The position numbers were made by a program, and so were the translations under genes. From the NCBI GenBank assembly GCA_900538355.1, contig UPXS01000009.1, positions 18,407 through 82,406 on the forward strand: a stretch of 64,000 nt of DNA, read 5' to 3'. Positions within the stretch are counted from its first letter, which is position 1, and every line of letters begins with the position of its first letter. A model generated the notes under the pieces. That model saw nothing but the letters and a program-made list of their open reading frames with translations. It was not told the origin of the DNA and made no database searches. This document shows positions 53,877-62,116 of this stretch, piece by piece. The stretch is from an uncultured Veillonella sp. (GTDB taxonomy: Bacteria > Bacillota > Negativicutes > Veillonellales > Veillonellaceae).

Positions 53877-54221
53877 TTAGATTTTCTTAACCATTTCAGA
53901 TTTCAATGCCATCGCACCGAAACCATCGATTTTACAATCGATATCATGGCCATCGCTTGCATCAGTGATGAGGCGAATATTTTTAACACGCGTACCTTGT
54001 TTCAATACGCCAGCGCCTTTTACTTTGAGGTCTTTTACAACAACAACTGTATCGCCATCAGCTAGCTCGTTGCCGTTAGCATCGCGAATGATACCTGCTT
54101 CAGCTGCAGCTTGTGCATCAGCCGCTGTCCATTCATGTCCGCACATAGGACAGATAAACATATGACCATCTTCATATGTGTACTCGTCGCCACACTTAGG
54201 GCAGTTAGGTAAATTTGCCAT
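53877..54221 (-). CDS. PhnA/YjdM-type zinc-ribbon protein
   Basis: A 114-residue protein with an N-terminal zinc ribbon (Cys7, Cys10, Cys24, Cys27) and a C-terminal SH3-like domain containing 'GDTVVVVKDLKVKGAGVLKQGTRVKNIRL', the PhnA/YjdM signature. The family is widespread but of unclear function, despite the name's link with phosphonates. AAGGAGATCTAA precedes the ATG. Single gene. Confidence 0.92.
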   Translation of the reverse strand: MANLPNCPKCGDEYTYEDGHMFICPMCGHEWTAADAQAAAEAGIIRDANGNELADGDTVVVVKDLKVKGAGVLKQGTRVKNIRLITDASDGHDIDCKIDGFGAMALKSEMVKKI

Positions 54222-54301
54222 TTAGATCTCCTTTTCTCACTACATAATGAAAGTATTATACCATATAATACCTCTACTAACCTGTATTTATGTAAAAGTT
54301 G

Positions 54302-54323
54302 TACGAAATTAATTCGTATTTTT
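54302..54323 (+). terminator. Small terminator-like hairpin
   Basis: TACGAA-ATTAA-TTCGTA followed by TTTTT on the plus strand, with no plus-strand gene nearby. Possibly linked to the neighbouring branched element. Confidence 0.35.
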
Positions 54324-54355
54324 CAATATTCAAAATCCGCTATATACTAATAACG

Positions 54356-54494
54356 AAAGAGCCGTTAACGTGAGTTAGGTAAAAAATAAACCTAACGTTT
54401 AAGACTAAGTACTGCAATACTTAGACACGTTAGGTTTATCAAATTTCTCACATTTTGATGAGCCTAACGCCTAGAACACGTTAACTGGCTCTTT
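54356..54494. other. Branched structured element (candidate ncRNA or MITE-like repeat)
   Basis: A 139-base palindromic unit. Outer arms 54356-54372 and 54477-54494 pair over 17 bp with one bulge (AAAGAGCC-GTTAACGTG). Next, 54374-54380 pairs with 54462-54468 (GTTAGGT/GCCTAAC). Inside, 54386-54398 pairs perfectly with 54427-54439 (ATAAACCTAACGT) and encloses CTAAGTA/TACTTAG (54405-54411 with 54418-54424); a small ATCAAA/TTTGAT hairpin (54438-54443 with 54454-54459) sits beside it. Three GTTAGG/CCTAAC blocks could pair in more than one way. No gene, transposase or clear target-site duplication seen. Confidence 0.7.
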
Positions 54495-54536
54495 TGTACT
54501 TATAGTATAGTCTGAATTCTAGTGACTGTCAATTTA

Positions 54537-55034
54537 CTACCCAAGGCGTTTGCGTAAGATAGCGTAGAGAATCATGCTAACGATAACGCTCATAACGGCT
54601 TGAATGGTGTTAGTCAAAATACTAGCAATGGCTACGCCTGGGTCGAATACGAAGTATTCAGCGATAAAGTAGCCAGCTACGATAACAATACCACCTACAA
54701 TGGTTGCCGCTAAGGCAGAGGTAGTTGTCTTATTGTTATAGACAGTACCGACAAGATAGCCTTCAATGCCTTTCACCACAAAGGTGATTGGTACAAAGAC
54801 TGCGTAGCCGAGGAACAAATCAGCTAGCGCTGGGCCGATAGCACCGATATAGGCGCCATATTTTCGACCTAATAATAGAGCTGATGTCATAATAACGACA
54901 TCTCCAACATTGAAATAGCCGCGAATGCCAGGTACTGGAATTTTCGTGTACATGGTAAACAGTGTTGCGAGGGCAATCAATACGGCTGTGAGTACTAACG
55001 CGGACGTAGTACTGCGGGTTTGAACGTGTTGCAT
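54537..55034 (-). CDS. ECF transporter S component
   Basis: A 165-residue membrane protein with five to six helices, of the substrate-binding S subunits of ECF vitamin transporters. 'FTMYTKIPVPGIRGYFNVGDVVIMTSALLLGRKYGAYIGAIGPALADLFLGYAVFVP' carries the family pattern, including AxxxA-like small-residue faces for T-subunit contact. Similar short proteins take up pantothenate or hydroxymethylpyrimidine, but the vitamin cannot be decided here. AAGGAGG precedes the ATG. The energising EcfA/T genes are elsewhere. Confidence 0.85.
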   Translation of the reverse strand: MQHVQTRSTTSALVLTAVLIALATLFTMYTKIPVPGIRGYFNVGDVVIMTSALLLGRKYGAYIGAIGPALADLFLGYAVFVPITFVVKGIEGYLVGTVYNNKTTTSALAATIVGGIVIVAGYFIAEYFVFDPGVAIASILTNTIQAVMSVIVSMILYAILRKRLG

Positions 55035-55057
55035 AGCGTCCTCCTTATAAAGAAAAT

Positions 55058-55087
55058 AGGCATGTGAATAATTACATCACATGCCTT
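55058..55087 (-). terminator. Hairpin between DUF2695 and ECF genes
   Basis: AGGCATGTGA/TCACATGCCT with a T-rich tract on the minus strand. It may stop transcription from the DUF2695 side; it also lies at the start of the predicted ECF transcript, where it could be an attenuator or a 5' stabilising hairpin. Confidence 0.55.
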
Positions 55088-55088
55088 T

Positions 55089-55117
55089 ACTATATACCTT
55101 TATGGTAACACCTGCAA
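55089..55117 (-). promoter_or_regulatory. Putative promoter of the ECF S-component gene
   Basis: On the minus strand TTGCAG (55112-55117), a 17-base spacer and TATAGT (55089-55094). Confidence 0.45.
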
Positions 55118-55146
55118 ATAAAAGGAGTTAACTATAGAAAGTACTA

Positions 55147-55440
55147 TTAATCGTACTCCTCAAATCGCTCCTCCACATTGTAGAGAACCTCGCAGTCACA
55201 ACCGCCACCTTCGTTGACGATCCAATCTAGTACGCTTTCCACATCTACCTTTTGTTTTTCTAAGAATTCTCTGGTGAAAGTCAAACTATGGTCGCAACCA
55301 TCATTTGCCTCTAATTTCTCGTCTACATAGTCAAAGAGACTCCAAAATAACTCTTCATCCATAGGTAAACTATCTTTAAACGATTGCTTTTGCTTATCTG
55401 CATAAGCTTTTAATAATTCCTTTTTACGCGCTTTATCCAT
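55147..55440 (-). CDS. DUF2695 protein
   Basis: A 97-residue acidic protein of the DUF2695 family: 'CDHSLTFTREFLEKQKVDVESVLDWIVNEGGGCDCEVLYNVE' with conserved Cys/His residues that may bind metal. Function unknown. It stands at the left end of a row of acidic, co-oriented small genes (to 61871), and DUF2695 genes are often near immunity-like clusters, which may or may not be meaningful. Confidence 0.82.
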   Translation of the reverse strand: MDKARKKELLKAYADKQKQSFKDSLPMDEELFWSLFDYVDEKLEANDGCDHSLTFTREFLEKQKVDVESVLDWIVNEGGGCDCEVLYNVEERFEEYD

Positions 55441-55497
55441 TATGATTGTTCCCTTTTATGTCTTATAAGTTATAGCTCATGACTTATATCTCAAGCA

Positions 55498-56262
55498 CTA
55501 TTTCTCATATAATTCTGGTCGTTCTAAAACTGTGCCGTATTTTAGTTTTGGCAACTTAACTAACTGAGGATACAGCTGTTTAACCTCTTTACAAGATCTT
55601 AATGTAAGATGTTCTAGATTATGGAGTTCTAAAATTGGAGAATAGTCTGTATCCATCACTTTAGCGGTCAAGAAGCTAAAAAATCGCAGCTGTTTCATAT
55701 GACGTAGGAATCCCAAGGATTGAACCTTAAGAATTTTAGGAGCTGCGAAATCACCTTCTAGAGCAAGACTTTCAAGGTGCTTCAGATGCGCTAATGGCGT
55801 ATAATCATCAATTTTTTGAAAGGTCTCAATCGACAGAGCCACTAAATTTTCTAATTTTGATATAGGCTCTAAACTCGATACGCTTCTACCGGACCCAATG
55901 TGTAAATATTCTAGTTCTTGTAAGTTCTCTAATTTTGAAATATCTGGATAGACGCCCCATTTTATATGTAATTTTTTAAGTCTACGTTGAGCACACACCG
56001 CATCAAATAAATCCTGTGGCATTCTTGTGCAAAACATTAGCTCTGTAAAAGTATCTGGATTATTTACTAGAAAATCACACCACTCCATCCAAATTCGCTT
56101 CTTATCTTTAGCAGAATAGTTTTCATCTAGCTGTGTGCAGTTGACTATTAACTTATCTTCACCATTATATTCAGAGACCTCTACCACAGATTTAGGCCGT
56201 GCGTCATCCTTATGATAGTAGTCAAATCCATATTTAACTTGCTTTTCTGTTAACACTGCCAT
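55498..56262 (-). CDS. Leucine-rich-repeat protein
   Basis: A 254-residue protein. Residues ~95-240 hold about five leucine-rich repeats of the LxxLxxLxL type ('LENLQELEYLHIGS', 'LENLVALSIETF', 'LKHLESLALEGD', 'LHNLEHLTLRSC'). The N-terminal ~90 residues are a separate, unrecognised domain. No signal peptide, so cytoplasmic protein-protein contacts are likely. ATG 56262 follows GAGGAA; a longer frame adds 22 residues. Part of the acidic gene row; similar LRR proteins occur among candidate immunity genes, but that role is inference. Confidence 0.75.
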   Translation of the reverse strand: MAVLTEKQVKYGFDYYHKDDARPKSVVEVSEYNGEDKLIVNCTQLDENYSAKDKKRIWMEWCDFLVNNPDTFTELMFCTRMPQDLFDAVCAQRRLKKLHIKWGVYPDISKLENLQELEYLHIGSGRSVSSLEPISKLENLVALSIETFQKIDDYTPLAHLKHLESLALEGDFAAPKILKVQSLGFLRHMKQLRFFSFLTAKVMDTDYSPILELHNLEHLTLRSCKEVKQLYPQLVKLPKLKYGTVLERPELYEK

Positions 56263-56340
56263 GTTACAATTCCTCATCTTCGCCAGTCGCATAATTGGTT
56301 TGGCTACAACTAGATCCATAGCCAACAAATTTTAACGACC

Positions 56341-56847
56341 TTAGCAAATCGATACAAGCACATGTCCATTAGCTTCGAGCACTTGTTTATAGAAGCGTTT
56401 CATTTGCTCGAAATCATGAAGAAGTTCGTCTTTGATTTCTTCCTCTTCCTCATCGTAATCCCAGATATTTGGATATAACTCAGCCTCTTTGCAGGCTGCC
56501 ATATCAAAAGTTTCGAGAGCTTCTTCCATGTCAAACTGTTCTAGAGCCGCCACGATATCTGCTAACTTATCGCGTTCGGTATACGCTAAGTAATCCGATA
56601 TTTCTTCAACAGCTGTTATGCCAAGCACAGCTTGACTAAGAGGGTTATTATCGTCCTTATGGTCCGTTCCTACGCCAGTTAGCACAAAGTGAAGTACATC
56701 CCACATCTTATCGATATCGAGCAATAATTCATCATCGTCATTCCACTCTTCAACGCTTTCAAGAATTTCCTCTTCTGCTGAACCCATAGCTTTAAGCTCT
56801 TTTAAATTCGCATCGCTTAAACAGCTATAATTGGCAATTAGTCCCAT
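56341..56847 (-). CDS. DUF1877 protein
   Basis: A 168-residue very acidic protein of the DUF1877 family: 'MDKMWDVLHFVLTG'-like motif (here DIDKMWDVLHFVLTGVG), 'NPLSQAVLGITAV' and C-terminal 'LLHDFEQMKRFYKQVLEANGHVLVSI'. DUF1877 members occur in immunity-gene clusters of polymorphic toxin systems. No toxin gene is adjacent. Confidence 0.85.
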   Translation of the reverse strand: MGLIANYSCLSDANLKELKAMGSAEEEILESVEEWNDDDELLLDIDKMWDVLHFVLTGVGTDHKDDNNPLSQAVLGITAVEEISDYLAYTERDKLADIVAALEQFDMEEALETFDMAACKEAELYPNIWDYDEEEEEIKDELLHDFEQMKRFYKQVLEANGHVLVSIC

Positions 56848-56878
56848 AATTAAATCCTTTCATAAACTCTTCTAACCA

Positions 56879-57421
56879 TTAGAAAAATAAATTTTCCGAT
56901 TCTGTAACGGTTCCATCATCTTCATGGAAATAGCATACATATACAGGTTCACGATGCGCCACGTCATAGAATTTCTGTAAAACAGGTAAAAGTCTCATGT
57001 CTATTGGCATATGTAAAGCTTTCACAATGGGTTCCCAAAGTTCCATTGGCGAATAAGAGATAATATGAGACTGCTTATTCTGACCATATTCTTCAAGTAC
57101 AGCCGCATCAGAATACTTACTTGAGTCACAGTAATCATGCCAACAAATACTAAAAACGATTAAGTGAAATAAATCATCCATACTTTCAGCCAAACGACCG
57201 GCGGCACCCTCGCTACTCCAATAACCAATAGATCCATCCTCCAATAGATGATATTCACCGCCAGCGCCATCTACAGCGAATGCCATACCCGGCACAGAGA
57301 ATGTGCAGCGACCTTCAGCTGTATCTCGTTCCTCTAGCGCATCTAGCAAGCGAAAATCGAATAGCGTATCAAAATCTTCAGCTAACTTAGCATCATTTCG
57401 CAATATATCTAAATAATCCAT
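56879..57421 (-). CDS. Putative immunity-like protein (SUKH-like pattern)
   Basis: A 180-residue acidic protein. 'CTFSVPGMAFAVDGAGGEYHLLEDGSIGYWSSEGAAGRLAESMDDLFHLIVF' follows the layout of SUKH/SMI1-like immunity proteins (a Gly-rich turn giving 'DGSIGY..SEG..GR.a.s..eff'), though I cannot confirm the family. GGAG precedes the ATG, which is one base past the upstream gene's stop. Likely translated together with that gene. Confidence 0.6.
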   Translation of the reverse strand: MDYLDILRNDAKLAEDFDTLFDFRLLDALEERDTAEGRCTFSVPGMAFAVDGAGGEYHLLEDGSIGYWSSEGAAGRLAESMDDLFHLIVFSICWHDYCDSSKYSDAAVLEEYGQNKQSHIISYSPMELWEPIVKALHMPIDMRLLPVLQKFYDVAHREPVYVCYFHEDDGTVTESENLFF

Positions 57422-57422
57422 C

Positions 57423-58019
57423 TTACACGCTCCTATTAGCAGAAATTATTCCTAGCAATTTAGCCTCTCCTTCATCAGATGTATCTAATAGCGGAATAGC
57501 TAACAAAAGCACTTGCAAGGAGTAATAATAAAAGCTAAAGAATAAATCATCAGGGAATACGTCCTCTTCCTCATATCGAAGAACATCTTCGTCTTCATCA
57601 TATTCTTCCGACCAAAGGTATTCTTCGTTGAGCATATCTTCAAAGTTCGGCAATGGATCTGCATGCTCTAGCATAAGACCATCTCGAACGCACTCAGCAA
57701 TCACAGTAAACAACTCAACCAATTGTTCTGCTAAATACTGAGCTACTTCATTACGAGCTCTCTCTTCCTGAGCTTTCTTAAAAATACGAAGCAAGAAAAC
57801 CATAGCGAATGGTGTAGCATGCCACAACGTCGATTGATGCTCAATATTCTGTGCTAACGCCTCACCAGCCGCATCAACAACTTCTATGCTTTCCATATTC
57901 CACAACACATCAAGCTCTGTAGGAAAGTCTGTGGCACGCCCGTAGGTTGTGGTTAACCGGTGCCACGGTATATCACTGACTTGTACAGTTTCTATATATT
58001 GTTTCGTCACAGTATTCAT
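57423..58019 (-). CDS. Putative immunity-like protein, helical and acidic
   Basis: A 198-residue acidic, mostly helical protein. Start ATG 58019 (AAAGG upstream) is preferred to a longer frame that would overlap the next gene. It opens 'QVSDIPWHRLTTTYGRATDFP', a pattern I have seen in HEAT-like immunity proteins of toxin clusters, and contains a Glu/Asp-rich stretch ('EEYDEDEDVLRYEEEDVF'). Family not certain. Confidence 0.6.
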   Translation of the reverse strand: MNTVTKQYIETVQVSDIPWHRLTTTYGRATDFPTELDVLWNMESIEVVDAAGEALAQNIEHQSTLWHATPFAMVFLLRIFKKAQEERARNEVAQYLAEQLVELFTVIAECVRDGLMLEHADPLPNFEDMLNEEYLWSEEYDEDEDVLRYEEEDVFPDDLFFSFYYYSLQVLLLAIPLLDTSDEGEAKLLGIISANRSV

Positions 58020-58071
58020 TATAGTTATACCTTTATATATACGCCCATGTAGTAACGCCTTCGGCCAATGA

Positions 58072-58878
58072 TTATTTCTCAATAACATCTTTCACCAGTT
58101 CATAGGTATCTATGAGACGTAGTTTTCCAATCCGCGGATTATCTGTAATCTCCTCATAGATATCCTCTAGCGTTCCCGCTGGGGCTAATTTCCATAGTTT
58201 ACACGGATATAGTTCAACTGTCCCGATAATTTCCAAATTATCCAGTAACAAGCCTAAGTCTTTATGATTGAACCAACAGTCTGTATCGATACCAAAATTT
58301 GTATTATCTTTTCGGCATGCGATTTTGCTGTTTAGAAACTGCTCCATTGTCGGTTTTTCTTCTTGTAAAAGCCGCGTACAGGCTAAATGATATTCGATTT
58401 TCCGCGGTGATTGATCCACGTCAGAGACAAAAATAGCACCATACTCGTTTTCAAATTTAACAGCTAATACGTCGCCCACCTTAAAATAAGGTACTCTTTT
58501 TGTTTTAGATTTACGAACCTTAATAGGCTTCGAATTTTCGCTCTGTAGCTGTACTGCTAACTTATCCAATACCTTTTGACGCTGTTTAAGGGCCTTATCA
58601 TCGATTTCCAGCCAAAACTCATTAGGACCCTGAGCGATTATATCCAAGGCTTTCTGTTTAATATCAGTTGATAGATGCCCTATCTTCCATAACGAATAGG
58701 CCACCGCAGTCCAATAAATTTCTGTATAAAACTCATCAGTACAAAAATTTTCTTCTTCACTTAAAATGTCAGAAATGATCGTATCTACACTGATACCATC
58801 CTTGTACCGCTCAACAATGGCATTATAAATATCATGACCGTCATCACTATCTATAATCTTCACTCCGTCAATTGCCAT
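58072..58878 (-). CDS. Putative immunity-like protein, two domains
   Basis: A 268-residue protein. Residues ~1-110 ('DSDDGHDIYNAIVERYKDG', 'EIYWTAVAYSLWKIG') resemble a DUF4259-like helical domain. A Lys-rich linker (~115-130) leads to an Imm26-like beta domain starting 'PYFKVGDVLAVKFENEYGAIFVSDVD'. AGGAG precedes the ATG. Both halves point to immunity or nuclease-blocking proteins, but neither is certain. Confidence 0.6.
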   Translation of the reverse strand: MAIDGVKIIDSDDGHDIYNAIVERYKDGISVDTIISDILSEEENFCTDEFYTEIYWTAVAYSLWKIGHLSTDIKQKALDIIAQGPNEFWLEIDDKALKQRQKVLDKLAVQLQSENSKPIKVRKSKTKRVPYFKVGDVLAVKFENEYGAIFVSDVDQSPRKIEYHLACTRLLQEEKPTMEQFLNSKIACRKDNTNFGIDTDCWFNHKDLGLLLDNLEIIGTVELYPCKLWKLAPAGTLEDIYEEITDNPRIGKLRLIDTYELVKDVIEK

Positions 58879-58904
58879 AAACGTCTCCTCTAGAACAACA
58901 GCTC

Positions 58905-59585
58905 TTATTCCATCTCGCCGTGAGTCGCTATAAATTCATCCTTAATCTGTTGCAGTTCTTGTTTAGCAACCATGTATTGTTTTAGGTCAATTTGTCCCTT
59001 TTCTTTTTGTTCAGTTAAGGCTTTTTCTTTGTTTATGATTGTAATCCAATCTAACTGTACACTAAAGTCAGTATTCACTCCGTCACTATTTTCTCGTAAT
59101 GCCAGTAATGCAAATACTTCGTCCATATCAAGATTAAACATGTTACTTTCAAGATTGATAGGTTCAAAATAGTAACGAACTGTATCTGCACCAAATTCAT
59201 CTTCTAAATTGGCCCATTCTGCCCCTGAAAGCACGGTAAACCCAAGTGTATCGTTTCCAAGACTTTCAACAAACCAGCGCACCTCATAATCAGGCTGAAC
59301 GAAGTCGTTAAAGTATTTAATGGTTACATCCCGATCTTTCTCATCACCGTAAGGAATTTGCAGTTCTTTATCACCCTTTTTTAGCAAAATATCGTCACCA
59401 TAAGGCTTGCTATTACTAACGGTTTGAATATCGATAGGCTCATCCATCATATCATTAAAATAGCGCACCACATCTTCGTCATCCTCGCGCCAGTCAATCC
59501 AGATAATAGCCTCAGAATCAAATAAATCATCTAAATCCATATCATGACTAAAGAAGTCTTTGACTAATTTATACATATCTTCCAT
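58905..59585 (-). CDS. Hypothetical acidic protein in the immunity-like row
   Basis: A 226-residue acidic protein with no recognised domain. It reads as an alpha/beta domain ('EAIIWIDWREDDEDVVRYFND', 'YEVRWFVESLGNDTLGFTVL') plus a C-terminal helix with heptad-like charge ('KEKALTEQKEKGQIDLKQYMVAKQELQ'). AGGAGAG precedes the ATG; spacing to the next gene is 26 bases. Its setting suggests an immunity-type role. Confidence 0.6.
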   Translation of the reverse strand: MEDMYKLVKDFFSHDMDLDDLFDSEAIIWIDWREDDEDVVRYFNDMMDEPIDIQTVSNSKPYGDDILLKKGDKELQIPYGDEKDRDVTIKYFNDFVQPDYEVRWFVESLGNDTLGFTVLSGAEWANLEDEFGADTVRYYFEPINLESNMFNLDMDEVFALLALRENSDGVNTDFSVQLDWITIINKEKALTEQKEKGQIDLKQYMVAKQELQQIKDEFIATHGEME

Positions 59586-59653
59586 AATCTCTCCTGCATA
59601 TCACTTATTTTTTAGATAGTCTACAACACCCGTGTCACCAATTTAGTACAACT

Positions 59654-60085
59654 CTATAAGGTTTCGTAAATCACATCTTGTTGAGCCGTAAAGTCTTCAT
59701 CAAAACTAACTAATATATACAAATGCCCTGCCGGGGATTCTCCCACATCATAGCCTAGTGCAAATGCATCGTAACAACCTGACTTATCTAGCATAATATC
59801 GGTTAAGATTAGTACAATAGACTCTTCTTGCGGTATTTCCTGTTGTATGAGTTCCTGTGCTAGTTTATCTAATTTATCTAATTGAACATATAATTGCTCC
59901 CACATTGGTAGTGAAAGCACATCAGCCTCAGTATAATTGGTACAACTAATATTAAGTTTTTTAAAGGCTTGTCCTACAGTCTCTAAACGATTAGTGCCCA
60001 ATCTGCGAGATACAAAGTAAACGCCATACGGTTCTTCAGACCAGCTTTCAACATTCCATAATGTCATTAATTCCGATTTTCTCAT
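59654..60085 (-). CDS. Hypothetical small acidic protein in the immunity-like row
   Basis: A 143-residue soluble protein, no family recognised. Notable features are 'YGVYFVSRRLGTNR' near the start, a central helical part, and 'YDVGESPAGHLYILVSFDEDF' near the end. GGAG before the ATG; 20 bases after the DUF2262 gene's stop, so same transcript is likely. Confidence 0.55.
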   Translation of the reverse strand: MRKSELMTLWNVESWSEEPYGVYFVSRRLGTNRLETVGQAFKKLNISCTNYTEADVLSLPMWEQLYVQLDKLDKLAQELIQQEIPQEESIVLILTDIMLDKSGCYDAFALGYDVGESPAGHLYILVSFDEDFTAQQDVIYETL

Positions 60086-60105
60086 TAGGACGCTCCATTA
60101 GTTAA

Positions 60106-60921
60106 TCATCCTGCAATATCCGCATCAGTAGGATTTCCATCCGCATCAATATGAGCTATGATGCAGTGCCCCCAGAAGATATCATCGTCGTCATAATATA
60201 CCTCTATGGTGCCATCGTTACGAAATGCCAATTCACCCATCGTAATACGCTTAGCAAATACGTCTGACGTAATCGGATCTTGGTCATCATTGTCGAGCCA
60301 ATCATTAGCAAGATCTAGTAATTTTTCACTAATATAGGTACTAATTCGTTGTTCAAATGCTTTAAAATTATCGATTGTATTAAAAGCAGCCAATGCTACG
60401 GTACAGCTTTCATCAGAGTCCTCATCCACATCAAGGGTGAAAGCATAATCATCAATTCTCGCTGTGTAATATTGATACTCTCGATTTAACAGAAAATCGC
60501 CCCTGTCGGTATGAAGGTATTTAGGTGTTTTCAAATAAGCCGACAACGCCTCTAGCTCACTATGTTTAGCATGCTCCTCTAACACCTCAAGTACATAATA
60601 GCGATTATTCCAAGAAGGACGCATATAGCCCAAATCCTCTAAAGGCTTTGCTTTCTTAACTAATAATTTATAGACCCCATGGGGCTCAAAAGAATAACCC
60701 CATCTATCGTCAAGTCCCTCAATAATCCACGTCAAAATGCCTTCGCTACGGTCAAGCACGCCAGTTCGAGTATCTAGGATAGCATCGGTAGACACTAGTG
60801 GTCTATGGTACTTATCTAAATAAGGACTAGCCCCATTCGCATCACTGCGAGGCAATGCATAAATCTCAAACTCTTCCGCCTCAAACTCTGCTTCATATTC
60901 TGGTACACGTACAATACTCAT
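60106..60921 (-). CDS. DUF2262-containing putative immunity protein
   Basis: A 271-residue acidic protein. The C-terminal ~130 residues match the DUF2262 layout, with 'LDLANDWLDN', 'GELAFRNDGTIEVYYDDDDIFWGHCIIAHID'. The N-terminal half is an unassigned beta-rich domain ('DRWGYSFEPHGVYKLLVKKA'). DUF2262 proteins are often found in immunity clusters. AGGAGAG precedes the ATG. Confidence 0.7.
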   Translation of the reverse strand: MSIVRVPEYEAEFEAEEFEIYALPRSDANGASPYLDKYHRPLVSTDAILDTRTGVLDRSEGILTWIIEGLDDRWGYSFEPHGVYKLLVKKAKPLEDLGYMRPSWNNRYYVLEVLEEHAKHSELEALSAYLKTPKYLHTDRGDFLLNREYQYYTARIDDYAFTLDVDEDSDESCTVALAAFNTIDNFKAFEQRISTYISEKLLDLANDWLDNDDQDPITSDVFAKRITMGELAFRNDGTIEVYYDDDDIFWGHCIIAHIDADGNPTDADIAG

Positions 60922-61040
60922 ATGACTCTCTCCTGTTCATCACATTTTACGGTGCAAACTATTTACAGTTTAGAACTCCATCCTTTTATAGATGATGCCA
61001 TAGTATAATTGCTTCTATAACATTAAAATGTTCTATTGCA

Positions 61041-61871
61041 TCACAAGCGCTCAGCTACATCGATTCTATGTAATAGCTCTTTAGCTAGTTCTTGGGCTAT
61101 TTTGAATTCCTCATTTGAAAGCACCAGAAGTACAAAGCTATCGGTTCCGATGTCCATGCCTGCTAACGTATAGTTTTCCCACGTAGAATTAAGACTAGCA
61201 CACCAGTCCATAATAACTTGATCTTCATCTAATGCTGCTGTATCAATAGTTAGATTTTCTCTAGTATCTAAAGACTTATTACGTATTAACTTCTGTACAT
61301 GATAAATAAAATCCTCTAGTTCACATTTACAGTCTAACTCTACGGCATATCCTTTAGAGACTAGTTTCTCATAGAGGTTCCACCAGCTATCTTCTAATTC
61401 TTCCAAGGAGCGCAACTTAACCTTGGTCATAAACGACTTAGCTTGTTTAGCATCGCCTAACAACAACGTTGCTAACTCTGTAAATGTCGATCGCATCTGA
61501 TCGATATCTAGATACACTGCTTCTACACACAAACTACAATCAGGTACTCTGCGTTTTTTCATAAAAGCCCGCATCATCTTCACTGCGTCAGGATAACTTA
61601 CATCAGCCATACGATAGGTCTTGCCATCTATATCTAAGAATAAATCTACTGCATCCTGCGTTTTACCTACACGTGCTTTCATGGCTGTACATCCATCGAT
61701 GGCATGAGGTGGGTATACCTCCATGTACATATAAAATCCATCATGCATAGCCTGTAAAGTATTATCTATTCCGACTATATTAAAACCATTTCCATTAGAA
61801 CCAGGGCTCTTCAAGCACCATTCTTCGTATTCATCAAATAGTTTTTCTTGAATCCAATTGTAAAAGCTCAT
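61041..61871 (-). CDS. Putative immunity-like protein, first of the row
   Basis: A 276-residue acidic protein. The C-terminal part ('LDEDQVIMDWCASLNSTWENYTLAGMDIGTDSFVLLVLSNEEF') resembles DUF6630-type domains of immunity clusters; the N-terminal part starts 'YNWIQEKLFDEYEEWCLK'. Six scattered cysteines. GGAG before the ATG. A ~120-base gap follows before the next gene, and the autotransporter gene with its own terminator (62048-62081) lies upstream, so this is probably the first gene of the row. Confidence 0.6.
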   Translation of the reverse strand: MSFYNWIQEKLFDEYEEWCLKSPGSNGNGFNIVGIDNTLQAMHDGFYMYMEVYPPHAIDGCTAMKARVGKTQDAVDLFLDIDGKTYRMADVSYPDAVKMMRAFMKKRRVPDCSLCVEAVYLDIDQMRSTFTELATLLLGDAKQAKSFMTKVKLRSLEELEDSWWNLYEKLVSKGYAVELDCKCELEDFIYHVQKLIRNKSLDTRENLTIDTAALDEDQVIMDWCASLNSTWENYTLAGMDIGTDSFVLLVLSNEEFKIAQELAKELLHRIDVAERL

Positions 61872-62047
61872 ATACTACTCTCCACTATATACCGTCGCTT
61901 ACCTGTAATATGTAACTGAATATGTATCTTAATTATATCATTATTAAGGAATACTTATAATAAAAGCACCACACTTTTACATTTAAAAGAAATACATATT
62001 ATAAATATATATTATAAAGACACTGTACTTTCATATTTAATAGAAAA

Positions 62048-62081
62048 AATACCCCTACAAGATACGTCTTGTAAGGGTATT
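62048..62081 (-). terminator. Terminator of the autotransporter gene
   Basis: Hairpin AATACCCcTACAAGA-TACG-TCTTGTAAGGGTATT with six A/T residues giving a T run on the minus strand, 36 bases past the stop codon. Confidence 0.85.
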
Positions 62082-62116
62082 AATCACACTATTTGGATTC
62101 TTATTTAGGTTCTAAT

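Noticed and set aside
54356..54494. Retron or CRISPR interpretation of the branched element
   Set aside because: No reverse transcriptase gene nearby and no regularly spaced direct repeats.
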